DNA of 64,000 nucleotides, taken from NCBI RefSeq assembly GCF_012275375.1, contig NZ_JAAZQJ010000005.1, positions 62,001 through 126,000 of the forward strand, written 5' to 3'. Shown here piece after piece: positions 23,268-30,619 of this stretch (its first letter is position 1; each line of letters begins with the position of its first letter). Made by a program: the position numbers and the translations under genes. The stretch comes from Dyella sp. SG609 (lineage in GTDB: Bacteria > Pseudomonadota > Gammaproteobacteria > Xanthomonadales > Rhodanobacteraceae). Under the pieces are notes generated by a model. That model was not told where the DNA came from. It saw nothing but the letters and a program-made list of their open reading frames with translations, and did no database searches.

Positions 23268-24590
23268 GTGATGCTGGTGGTCGGCGTGGCGATCGACCAT
23301 CACTCGATCGTGTCGCCGATCTACGCCTCGTTCGACCGCTCGCTGGCGCGCGCGGTACTGGCGATCGCCACGCAGATCCACCGCCAGCCCGGCGGCCAGT
23401 TCGACATCATGCTGCCGGACCATCCGCCGCCGCCGCTGCGCGCGCTGCCGGAAGAACGCTTCTTCTATCGCGTCAGCAATACGCAGGGCTCGACCTACGC
23501 CGGCTCCGAAGACCTGCCGATCGTGCCGGCCGAGAAGGACGACGAATTCGCCTACGCCGACGCCAGCTACCAGGGGCTGGGGTTGCGCCTGGTGAGCTAC
23601 CGCGTGATCGAAGGCGGCGAGCCGCTGGTCATTACCGTGGGCGAGACGCCGCTGCGCCGCGACATGGCGGTGCAGCGGATGGACCTGTCCTTCGGCGTCA
23701 ACGACAGCATCCAGATGCTGCTGGTGTTCGGCATCGCCCTGTTCGGCATCAGCGTGGCGCTGCGCCCGCTGCAGCGGCTGCGCGACCAGATCGCCAACCG
23801 CCCCTCGCACAATCTCACCGCGCTGCCCACCGACAACGTGCCCAGCGAAGTGCTGCCGCTGGTCGAATCGCTCAATGCGCTGCTGGGCACGGTGCGCGAC
23901 TCCGCGCTGTCGCAGCAGCATTTCCTCGCCAACGCGGCGCACCAGCTGCGCACGCCGCTCACCGGAGTGAAGGCCCAGTTGGAAGTGCTGGCCCGCGACA
24001 CCGCCGGCACGCCGCTGCATGAACGCATCGCCCTGCTGCATGGCGGCGTCGACCGCCTTGCGCATACCGCCAACCAGCTGCTGGCGCTGGCCCGCGCCGA
24101 GCCGTCGGCGCACGGCTCCAGCCGCTTCCTGCCGGTGGACCTGGGCAAGCTGATCGCCCAGGTGGTGAGCGCCTCGCTGGACCGCGCCCTGGCCCATGAC
24201 ATCGACCTGGGCGCCGACTGCCAGCCGGCGCGCGTGGCCGGCGTGTACTGGGTGCTGCACGAGCTGCTGATCAACCTGGTCGACAACGCCATCCGCCATA
24301 CGCCCGCCGGCGGCCACGTCACCCTGCGCTGCGGCGTGGAGGGCGGGCGGCCGTTCCTGGAAGTGGACGACACCGGCAGCGGCATCCCGCCGGCCGACCG
24401 CGAAAAGGTGAAGGAGCGCTTCTACCGCGGTCCCAACAGCGACGGCGACAGCTGCGGCCTGGGCCTGGCCATCGTCGAGGAATCGGCCCGCGCCCACGGC
24501 GCCAGCTTCAGCATCCTCGATGGCAGCTGCGGGCGCGGCGCGCGGATGCGGATCGATTTCCCGGTGCGCGCCTCGTCGCCGGATCGCTAG
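23268..24590 (+). CDS. Sensor histidine kinase (QseC/TctE type), 5' end uncertain
   Basis: 440 residues from the first canonical start (GTG). A periplasmic 2CSK_N-like sensor lies between two membrane helices (the second near LLVFGIALFGISVAL). The H-box is ANAAHQLRTPLTG, the N-box INLVDNAIRHTPAGG, G1 DDTGSGIP and G2 GLGLAIVEE. It phosphorylates the upstream response regulator. In-frame sequence from 23205 on (TPRRPSVRRRLLGYLLAPLTV) completes the first membrane helix and its basic flank, so the true start is probably upstream at a non-canonical codon (ATC at 23205 or CTG at 23238/23241). Confidence 0.85.
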   Translation: MMLVVGVAIDHHSIVSPIYASFDRSLARAVLAIATQIHRQPGGQFDIMLPDHPPPPLRALPEERFFYRVSNTQGSTYAGSEDLPIVPAEKDDEFAYADASYQGLGLRLVSYRVIEGGEPLVITVGETPLRRDMAVQRMDLSFGVNDSIQMLLVFGIALFGISVALRPLQRLRDQIANRPSHNLTALPTDNVPSEVLPLVESLNALLGTVRDSALSQQHFLANAAHQLRTPLTGVKAQLEVLARDTAGTPLHERIALLHGGVDRLAHTANQLLALARAEPSAHGSSRFLPVDLGKLIAQVVSASLDRALAHDIDLGADCQPARVAGVYWVLHELLINLVDNAIRHTPAGGHVTLRCGVEGGRPFLEVDDTGSGIPPADREKVKERFYRGPNSDGDSCGLGLAIVEESARAHGASFSILDGSCGRGARMRIDFPVRASSPDR

Positions 24591-24610
24591 CCTCAACCCT
24601 TCGGGTGGAA

Positions 24611-24766
24611 TCCTTCTCCCCTCGGCGACCCGAAGGTAGTCCCCGTGGGAGAGAAGGTGGCGGCAGCCGGATGAGGGTCCGGCCGGGAGCGGTGCATATC
24701 ACTCTTGCGCTCCGCCCGCACCCTCACCCCAACCCCAACCCCTCTCCCAAGGGAAGAGGGGCTTCA
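24611..24766. repeat. Dispersed intergenic repeat, copy 1
   Basis: Approximately 155-bp element with CCTTCTCCC/GGGAGAGAAGG hairpin ends, a GGTGGCGGCAGCCGGATGAGGGT core and a CCCTCACCCCAACC to CCTCTCCC right end. It aligns with the reverse complement of 27287-27414, with small differences. Elements of this type are common intergenic repeats in Xanthomonadales. It follows the kinase gene and precedes gshA. Confidence 0.75.
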
Positions 24767-24835
24767 TGTAACGCGGCACTTTGAAAATCCCGCGATCACC
24801 CCCACAGTGCTGCGATTCCCGCGAAGGAGCCGATC

Positions 24836-26203
24836 GTGTCCATACCCAGTGCCGTCAAGAGCACGCCCATTGGCGACCGCCAGCAGCTGGTCGACTATCT
24901 CGCCGCCGGCGAGAAGCCGCGCGAAGCCTGGCGCATCGGCACCGAGCACGAGAAGTTCGGCTTCCTCACCGACGACCTGCGCCCGCCCACCTTCGAAGGC
25001 GAACGCGGCATCCGCGTGCTGCTGGAGCGCCTGGCCGAACGCTATGGCTGGGACGTCGCGCGCGAAGGCGACACGCCGGTGGCGCTGTCGCGCGACAAGG
25101 CCTCGGTGACCCTGGAGCCGGCCGGCCAGCTGGAGCTCTCCGGCGCGCCGCTGGAGAACATCCACCAGACCTGTTGCGAAGTGAACACGCACTTGAACGA
25201 AGTGCGCTCGATCGCCGACGACCTCGGCATCGGCTTCCTCGGCATGGGCTTCCAGCCGAAGTGGCGCCGCGACGAAATGCCGTGGATGCCCAAGGGCCGC
25301 TACAAGATCATGCGCGAGTACATGCCCAAGGTCGGCTCGCTCGGCCTGGACATGATGACACGCACCTGCACCGTGCAGGTCAACCTCGACTTCGAAACCG
25401 AAGCCGACATGGTGCGCAAGTTCCGCACCAGCCTCGCGCTGCAGCCGATCGCCACCGCGCTGTTCGCCGATTCGCCGTTCACCGACGGCCGGCCGAACGG
25501 GTACCTCTCGTACCGCTCGCAGGTGTGGACGGATACCGACCCGCACCGCACGGGCATGCTGGATTTCGTGTTCGAGGACGGCTTCGGCTACGAGCGCTAC
25601 GTCGACTACATCCTCGACGTGCCGATGTACTTCAGCTACCAGGACGGCCGCTACATCGACCTGGCCGGCCAGGACTTCAAGCGCTTCCTGCGCGGCGAGC
25701 TGCCGGCCCTGCCCGGCACGCACGCCACCATGAAGGACTGGGCCGACCATCTCACCACCGCCTTCCCGGAAGTGCGCCTGAAGCAGTACCTGGAAATGCG
25801 CGGCGCCGACGGCGGCCCGTGGAACCGCCTGTGCGCGCTGCCGGCGCTGTGGGTCGGCCTGCTGTATGACGACGAGGCGCTGGGCGCGGCCTGGGACCTG
25901 GTCAAGGATTTCAGCCGCGAGGAACGCCACGCGCTGCGCGACGGCGTGCCCAAGCATGCGCTGAAGCTGCCGTTCCGCGGCCACTCGGTACGCGAGCTGG
26001 CCGCCGAAACGCTGAAGATCGCCGCGCACGGCCTCAAGCGCCGCGCCCGCCTCAACCGCAACGGCGCCGACGAGAGCATCTTCCTGGAGCCGCTGCTGGA
26101 GATCGTCGAAGCGAACCAGACGCCGGCCGAGCGCAAGCTCGAACTGTTCAATGGCGCGTGGAACGGCAGCGTGGATCCGGTGTTCCGCGAATTCGCCTAC
26201 TGA
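24836..26203 (+). CDS. gshA: Glutamate-cysteine ligase, proteobacterial/plant type
   Basis: 455 residues; catalyses the ATP-dependent first step of glutathione synthesis in the cytosol. Family features are FRIGTEHEKFGF-like RIGTEHEKFGFL near residue 35, VTLEPAGQLELSGAPLENIHQTC, MPKGRYKIMREYMPKVG, RTCTVQVNLDF and the C-terminal TPAERKLELFNGAWNGSVDPVF. It starts at GTG with GAAGGAG seven nt before it. It stands alone, with repeat elements on both sides of the stretch containing it and bufA. Confidence 0.94.
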   Translation: MSIPSAVKSTPIGDRQQLVDYLAAGEKPREAWRIGTEHEKFGFLTDDLRPPTFEGERGIRVLLERLAERYGWDVAREGDTPVALSRDKASVTLEPAGQLELSGAPLENIHQTCCEVNTHLNEVRSIADDLGIGFLGMGFQPKWRRDEMPWMPKGRYKIMREYMPKVGSLGLDMMTRTCTVQVNLDFETEADMVRKFRTSLALQPIATALFADSPFTDGRPNGYLSYRSQVWTDTDPHRTGMLDFVFEDGFGYERYVDYILDVPMYFSYQDGRYIDLAGQDFKRFLRGELPALPGTHATMKDWADHLTTAFPEVRLKQYLEMRGADGGPWNRLCALPALWVGLLYDDEALGAAWDLVKDFSREERHALRDGVPKHALKLPFRGHSVRELAAETLKIAAHGLKRRARLNRNGADESIFLEPLLEIVEANQTPAERKLELFNGAWNGSVDPVFREFAY

Positions 26204-26230
26204 GCTGCCTTGCACCGCAGCGGCATCGGC

Positions 26231-26254
26231 GAGGCGCGGCATCCACCGCGCCTC
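26231..26254. terminator. Hairpin between convergent gshA and doxX
   Basis: A perfect 9-bp stem (GAGGCGCGG at 26231-26239, complement at 26246-26254) with a 6-nt loop lies between the two stops. Confidence 0.55.
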
Positions 26255-26261
26255 GTGCGTT

Positions 26262-26723
26262 TCAGTCCCGCGTGCGGATGCCCAGCCAGCGCGCCAGCAA
26301 GGTATCCAGGCTCGCCTTGCCCGGGCCGGCCATCAGCAGCCAGAACAGAATCAGGATGTAGGTGAATTCGGAGCTCTCGACGTATTCGTCCAGGCCCGAG
26401 ATATCGCGCGACACCACCACCGTCAGCGCGACGATCATATTGATCAGCATCGGCACGCTGACCAGGCGCGTGCACAGGCCCAGCATCAGCAGGGCGCCGC
26501 CGATCAGGTCGGTCCAGGCCGACACCGTGGCGCTCAGCAGCGGAAACGGAATGTTCCAGCTGGCGAAGCGCTCGGCAAAGCCATCCACGTGCTGCACCTT
26601 GGCGATGCCCGTCTCCAGCCAGAAATAGCCGAAGCCCAGGCGCATGACCAAGGGCCCCAGCCAGCGTCCGGCATGCAGCAGATCGAGCAGGCGCGAGGCC
26701 TGGACAGCAAGGAAAGTACGCAT
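26262..26723 (-). CDS. DoxX family membrane protein
   Basis: 153 residues with four membrane helices (about 24-42, 60-82, 84-103 and 125-142). The family segments are LVMRLGFGYFWLETGIAKVQH, SWNIPFPLLSATVSAWTDLIGGALLMLGL and YILILFWLLMAGPGKASLD. DoxX proteins often accompany DUF2282/DUF692/DUF2063 genes, as here, where it is divergent from the bufferin-like precursor. The role is probably in the membrane redox or metal-stress arm of that system; no catalytic site is visible. Confidence 0.88.
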   Translation of the reverse strand: MRTFLAVQASRLLDLLHAGRWLGPLVMRLGFGYFWLETGIAKVQHVDGFAERFASWNIPFPLLSATVSAWTDLIGGALLMLGLCTRLVSVPMLINMIVALTVVVSRDISGLDEYVESSEFTYILILFWLLMAGPGKASLDTLLARWLGIRTRD

Positions 26724-26999
26724 CGGAGTGGTCCGGTCGAGGAGAGTGGGCGGCATCTTCGGCCGCACCCGGCAGCCCCGCCATGCCCGGGCGTCCACGC
26801 TTTCTTGCCCGGGGTCCGGCATCGCCGAAGTTCCGCGCGACCGGACGATCGGGCATGAACCACGGATACCAGGACACATTCGCCCCCGCCCTGGGGCGCG
26901 CAGAATGCCCGCCGTCGAGACCGACCCGCGCCACCGGCGCACGGACTGGACATTACCGCCGCCCCGGGCGGCACCCACACCTCGAGAGGGAGTTGAACC

Positions 27000-27281
27000 A
27001 TGAAGAAGACTCTGCAGAGCGGCGCGATGGCCGCGATGGTCGCCGGCCTGTTCGCCCTGACCGCGGCCTCCGCCGCCATGGCCGACAACGCCAAGGGCGA
27101 CAAGGCCCAGGGCGCGACGGCGTCGGTCAAGTGCATGAACTCCTCGGCCTGCAAGGGCCACGGCGCATGCAAGCAGGCGAGCAATGCCTGTAAAGGCCAG
27201 AATGCGTGCAAGGGCCAGGGCTTCACCATGCAGAAGAGCCAGGCGGACTGCGAGAAGGCGCAGGCTGAGAACAAGGCTTGA
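27000..27281 (+). CDS. bufA: Bufferin-type Cys-rich precursor peptide (DUF2282-like)
   Basis: 93 residues. A signal peptide (about 1-29, ending ASAAMA) precedes a Cys-rich, Lys-rich mature part with six Cys at repeated spacing: VKCMNSSACKGHGACKQ, then SNACKGQNACKGQGF, then QADCEKAQ. This is the signature of precursors modified by MNIO/DUF692 enzymes. Bufferins made this way bind copper in the periplasm after Cys-derived heterocycles are formed. GAGGGAGTT precedes the ATG. It leads a bufABC-like unit but is separated from bufB by 161 bp that hold a repeat element. Confidence 0.88.
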   Translation: MKKTLQSGAMAAMVAGLFALTAASAAMADNAKGDKAQGATASVKCMNSSACKGHGACKQASNACKGQNACKGQGFTMQKSQADCEKAQAENKA

Positions 27282-27286
27282 TGCTT

Positions 27287-27414
27287 TAAAGCCCCTCTCC
27301 CGCTGGGAGAAGGGTTGGGGTGAGGGTACGGCCGGAGCGCAAGAGTGATGTGCACCGCTTCGCCCGTACCCTCATCCGGCTGCCGCCACCTTCTCCCGAT
27401 GGGAGAAGGCTTCA
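27287..27414. repeat. Dispersed intergenic repeat, copy 2, between bufA and bufB
   Basis: An inverted copy of the element at 24611-24766 (same TGCCGCCACC/CCTCATCCGG core read on the other strand), with hairpin ends CCTCTCCCGCTGGGAGAAGGG and CCTTCTCCC-type. It fills the gap between the precursor and enzyme genes and could act as a partial terminator or RNA-stabilising structure for the bufA message. Confidence 0.75.
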
Positions 27415-27442
27415 CTCTTGAAGACTGAGGAGGTAACGCGCA

Positions 27443-28291
27443 ATGAGCCATGTCGATAACGAGCGCCCGCCCTACCTCGGCTACGGCCTCGGCCTGCGCG
27501 TGGAGTACTACCAGGAACTGCTCGACCGCCCGCACAGTGTCGACTGGCTGGAGATCGTCTCCGAGAACTACATGGTCCCCGGCGGCTTGCCGCTGGTATG
27601 GCTGGAACGTTTCCGCGCGCGCTTTCCGCTGGCGATGCACGGCGTGTCGCTGTCGATCGGCGGTACCGATCCGCTGGACGAAGGCTATCTCGCGCGCCTG
27701 GACGCGCTGGCCCGGCGCATCGAGCCGGCCTGGGTGTCCGACCATCTGTGCTGGACCGGCGTGCAGGGCGTGAACCTGCACGACCTGATGCCGTTGCCGT
27801 ATACCGAGGAAGCGCTGGACCACGTGGTCGCGCGCGTGCGCCAGGTGCAGGAGCGGCTGCGGCGGCGCATCCTGCTGGAGAACGTCTCCAGCTATATCCG
27901 TTTCGCCGATGCGCAGCTGGAGGAATGGGAGTTCCTGGCCGAAGTGGCGCGGCGCGCGGACTGCCTGATCCTGCTGGACATCAACAACGTCTACGTCAGC
28001 GCGCGCAATCACGGCTTCGATGCGCTGCGCTATCTCGACGGCATTCCGGTCGAACGCGTGCAGCAGTTCCATCTCGCCGGCCACGAACACGGCGAGGCGC
28101 TGCTGGTGGATACGCACGACGCACCGGTGCCCACGCCGGTGTGGACGTTGTACGAAGCCGCGGTGCGCCGCTTCGGCGCCGTGTCGACCATGATCGAGCG
28201 CGACGACCACATGCCGCCCCTGAGCGAACTGCTGGCCGAGCTGGAACACGCGCGCCGGCTGGCCGCTCCCCTGGCGAAGGCGGCCGCATGA
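27443..28291 (+). CDS. bufB: MNIO (DUF692) multinuclear iron oxidase, bufferin-modifying enzyme
   Basis: 282 residues of the TIM-barrel DUF692 family, iron-dependent enzymes that rework Cys residues of RiPP precursors. Typical segments are LGYGLGLRVEYY, DWLEIVSENYM, MHGVSLSIGGTDPLD, WVSDHLCWTG, LENVSSYIRF, LLDINNVYVSARNHGFD and FHLAGHEH, with His, Glu, Asp and Asn metal ligands. A strong GAGGAGGT lies before the ATG. It overlaps bufC by 4 bp. The partner protein is needed to bring the precursor. Substrate is presumably the peptide at 27000-27281. Confidence 0.93.
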   Translation: MSHVDNERPPYLGYGLGLRVEYYQELLDRPHSVDWLEIVSENYMVPGGLPLVWLERFRARFPLAMHGVSLSIGGTDPLDEGYLARLDALARRIEPAWVSDHLCWTGVQGVNLHDLMPLPYTEEALDHVVARVRQVQERLRRRILLENVSSYIRFADAQLEEWEFLAEVARRADCLILLDINNVYVSARNHGFDALRYLDGIPVERVQQFHLAGHEHGEALLVDTHDAPVPTPVWTLYEAAVRRFGAVSTMIERDDHMPPLSELLAELEHARRLAAPLAKAAA

Positions 28292-29073
28292 GCGAGCTGC
28301 AGGCCTTGCAGCTGCGCCTGCAGCGGGCGGTGATGGCATCGGCCGCAACGCCGCTGGCCGAGCTGGTCGGCGACGGCATCGCCGATGCGAAGAGCCGGCT
28401 CGCCATCTACCGCCACGGCTACCGCGCACGCCTGCGCGAAGCGCTCGGCAACGAATTCCCCACCCTCGCCAGCGTGGCGGGGCGCCGCTTCAACGCCTTG
28501 CTCGACCGCTATATCGACGCCTGCCCCTCCGAGCACTACAACCTGCGCTGGCACGGCGCGGGGCTGGCCGCGTTCCTGCGCTACGCGCTGCCCTGGCGCG
28601 ACCGGCCGGCCTTCGCCGAGGCGGCCGAACTGGATTGGGCGATCTCCACCTGTTTCGACGCCGCGGACGAACCGGCTATCGGCGCCGAAGCGCTGGCCGC
28701 CGTCGCGCCGCAGGACTGGGCCGAGCTGCGCCTGCTGCCGCAGCAGCACCTGCAGTGGCTGGCGCTGTCCACCAATGTCGACGCCTTCCGCACTGCGGTG
28801 GACGCCGCTGCGGCGCGTCCGCATCTGCGCCGGCGCGCGCGGCCGCGGCGCCTGCTGGTATGGCGCCAGGAACTGACCGTGCGCTACCGCGCGGTGGAGC
28901 CGGCCGAAGCGGCCCTGCTGGCCGCGGCGGCGCGGGGCGAACCGTTCGCTGCGCTGTGCGAGCTGGCCGCGGCGGACGCACCGCCGGGGCAGGCCGTGGC
29001 CCGCCTCGCCACCCTGCTGCGGCAGTGGGTCGACGCCGGCCTGCTCCGCGAACTGCAGGCCGGCGGCATGTAA
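28288..29073 (+). CDS. bufC: DUF2063 protein, bufferin maturation partner
   Basis: 261 residues. The N-terminal DUF2063 domain has LQLRLQRAVM, RLAIYRHGYRARLREALGNEFPTL and CPSEHYNLRWHGAGLAAFL. A C-terminal winged-helix-like region (VRYRAVEPAEAALLAAAARGEPF, ATLLRQWVDAGLL) is thought in this family to hold the precursor leader for the MNIO enzyme. The ATG overlaps the bufB stop, so the two are translationally coupled. Confidence 0.9.
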   Translation: MSELQALQLRLQRAVMASAATPLAELVGDGIADAKSRLAIYRHGYRARLREALGNEFPTLASVAGRRFNALLDRYIDACPSEHYNLRWHGAGLAAFLRYALPWRDRPAFAEAAELDWAISTCFDAADEPAIGAEALAAVAPQDWAELRLLPQQHLQWLALSTNVDAFRTAVDAAAARPHLRRRARPRRLLVWRQELTVRYRAVEPAEAALLAAAARGEPFAALCELAAADAPPGQAVARLATLLRQWVDAGLLRELQAGGM

Positions 29074-29127
29074 CCGCCGGCCCCTCCGCACCGAAGCTTT
29101 GGGCGAACCGCTGCGAAAGGAACGCCC

Positions 29128-30048
29128 ATGTCCGCCTTGCCCAGCTCTATCCCGGGCCAGCCCATGCCAGGTCAAACCGGCCCAGCCCAACCCTGTGCCG
29201 TATCTCCGGCGCTGGAAGCCCTGCTGCTCCAGTCGAACCTGCGCGTCGATATCGTGGCCGAGCTGCAGTACTGCGGCTCCTGGTTCCTGGAGGAACCGCG
29301 CTACCACTGCGGCCTGTTCCACCTGGTCGGCGCCGGCCACTGCCGCGTGGAAAGCAAGGCGATCGGCCTGCGCATGGAGCTGGCCGCGGGCGACCTGGTG
29401 GTGCTGCCGCATGGCGATCCGCACCGCCTGCGCGGCGCCGGCCACGACGACGATGCCACCAGCCTGATCTGCGGCGAGCTGCATTTCCCCGCGCATGCGC
29501 GGCATCCCTTGAGCCACGCCCTGCCGCCCTGCTTCGTGGTGCGTTCCAGCGAGGCCGGCAGCATGTTCCGCCAGCTCGCCGAGATGATGGTGCAGGTCTC
29601 GCAGTCCCGGCAGGCCGGCCGCCAGGTGCTGCTCAACAAGCTGGCCGACACGCTGTTCGCGCTGGCCGTGTGCGACTACGCCAGCCGCAGCGCGGAACGC
29701 CAGGGCCTGTTCGCCGCGCTGGCCGACGCGCGCATCTGCAAGGTGCTGCATGCCGTGCACGAGAAACCCGGCGAACCCTGGACCATGCCCTCGATGGCCG
29801 CGCTGGCCTGCATGTCGCGCTCGGCCTTCGCCGAACGCTTCACCCAGCTGATGCACATGCCGCCGATGCAATACGTCACGCAGTGGCGGGTGAGCGTGGC
29901 GGAGCAGCTGCTGCGCGAACGCCAGCTCTCAGTGGCGGCGATCGCCGAACGCCTGGGCTACGCCAGCGAAGCCGCGTTCCGCCGGCTGTTCAAGCGGGTG
30001 AGCGGCACCAGCCCGGGCGCGGTGCGCGCGGACGCGCTGGCGGCATGA
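29128..30048 (+). CDS. AraC family transcriptional regulator
   Basis: 306 residues. An N-terminal cupin sensor domain (about 30-170: FHLVGAGHCRVES, ELAAGDLVVLPHGDPH, CGELHFP) precedes the double helix-turn-helix (about 200-300: WTMPSMAALACMSRSAFAERF, VSVAEQLLRERQLSVAAIAERLGYASEAAFRRLFKRVSG). AAAGGA precedes the ATG. It lies 54 bp after bufC on the same strand and may be co-transcribed, so it could regulate the bufferin genes, or an unrelated target. Confidence 0.93.
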   Translation: MSALPSSIPGQPMPGQTGPAQPCAVSPALEALLLQSNLRVDIVAELQYCGSWFLEEPRYHCGLFHLVGAGHCRVESKAIGLRMELAAGDLVVLPHGDPHRLRGAGHDDDATSLICGELHFPAHARHPLSHALPPCFVVRSSEAGSMFRQLAEMMVQVSQSRQAGRQVLLNKLADTLFALAVCDYASRSAERQGLFAALADARICKVLHAVHEKPGEPWTMPSMAALACMSRSAFAERFTQLMHMPPMQYVTQWRVSVAEQLLRERQLSVAAIAERLGYASEAAFRRLFKRVSGTSPGAVRADALAA

Positions 30049-30074
30049 AAAAGGCCGGCACAGGCCGGCCCTTT
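30049..30074. terminator. Two-way intrinsic terminator
   Basis: AAAA, a GGCCGGC/GCCGGCC stem (30053-30059 and 30064-30070) and CTTT form a Rho-independent terminator usable from both sides. It lies between the araC gene and the convergent secreted-protein gene. Confidence 0.8.
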
Positions 30075-30096
30075 CCGATCGAAAACCTGCGCCGGC

Positions 30097-30480
30097 TCAG
30101 ATGTCGCCGGCCGTACCGTTACAGACCGCACCGGCCGAAGCATCGCCGATGTAGGCGCCGGTCGCGTCCTGCACCGTGACCTTCATGATGATGTGGTCGT
30201 TGTACGGCTGCAGGCACTGGAACGTGCATTCGGCTTTGTGGCCCAGCGGTCCGCTGTTGTTGCAGTGGAACGGCGCGGACAGGTGCGCGGTGCCGGTGAA
30301 CGACCAGTTGTAGACGAACGGCGCGGGCGAGCCCGGGCTGGTCGCGGTGGCGTCGCAGACGTTGACGCCGCACGACAAGGCCACGCCGGCGGATTGCGCG
30401 TGCGCCGCGGATGCGGCGGCGAACAGGCCGAACGCGGCCGACAGAACGATGGATGCAAGCATGGACGGCAGTTTTTGCAT
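30097..30480 (-). CDS. Small Cys-containing secreted protein, unknown
   Basis: 127 residues. A signal peptide (about 1-28, ASAAHAQ) is followed by a beta-rich domain with six Cys (ALSCGVNVCDATATS, FHCNNSGP, ECTFQCLQPY, AVCNGTAGDI), probably in three disulfides. AAGGAG lies close before the ATG. No family was recognised; the strand pattern suggests an immunoglobulin-like or small binding domain. Confidence 0.7.
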   Translation of the reverse strand: MQKLPSMLASIVLSAAFGLFAAASAAHAQSAGVALSCGVNVCDATATSPGSPAPFVYNWSFTGTAHLSAPFHCNNSGPLGHKAECTFQCLQPYNDHIIMKVTVQDATGAYIGDASAGAVCNGTAGDI

Positions 30481-30619
30481 GACCTTCTCCTTAAGTGAAT
30501 GCGAAAAACGTTTCCTTTCCGTACAACCATTGCTGCACTGCGCGCCCCGTCTTTCCGGCAGGACGCCGTCAGGCTTATCGGTGCGCCATCTGGTGCACCG
30601 ATAAGCCACGACACCGGGA

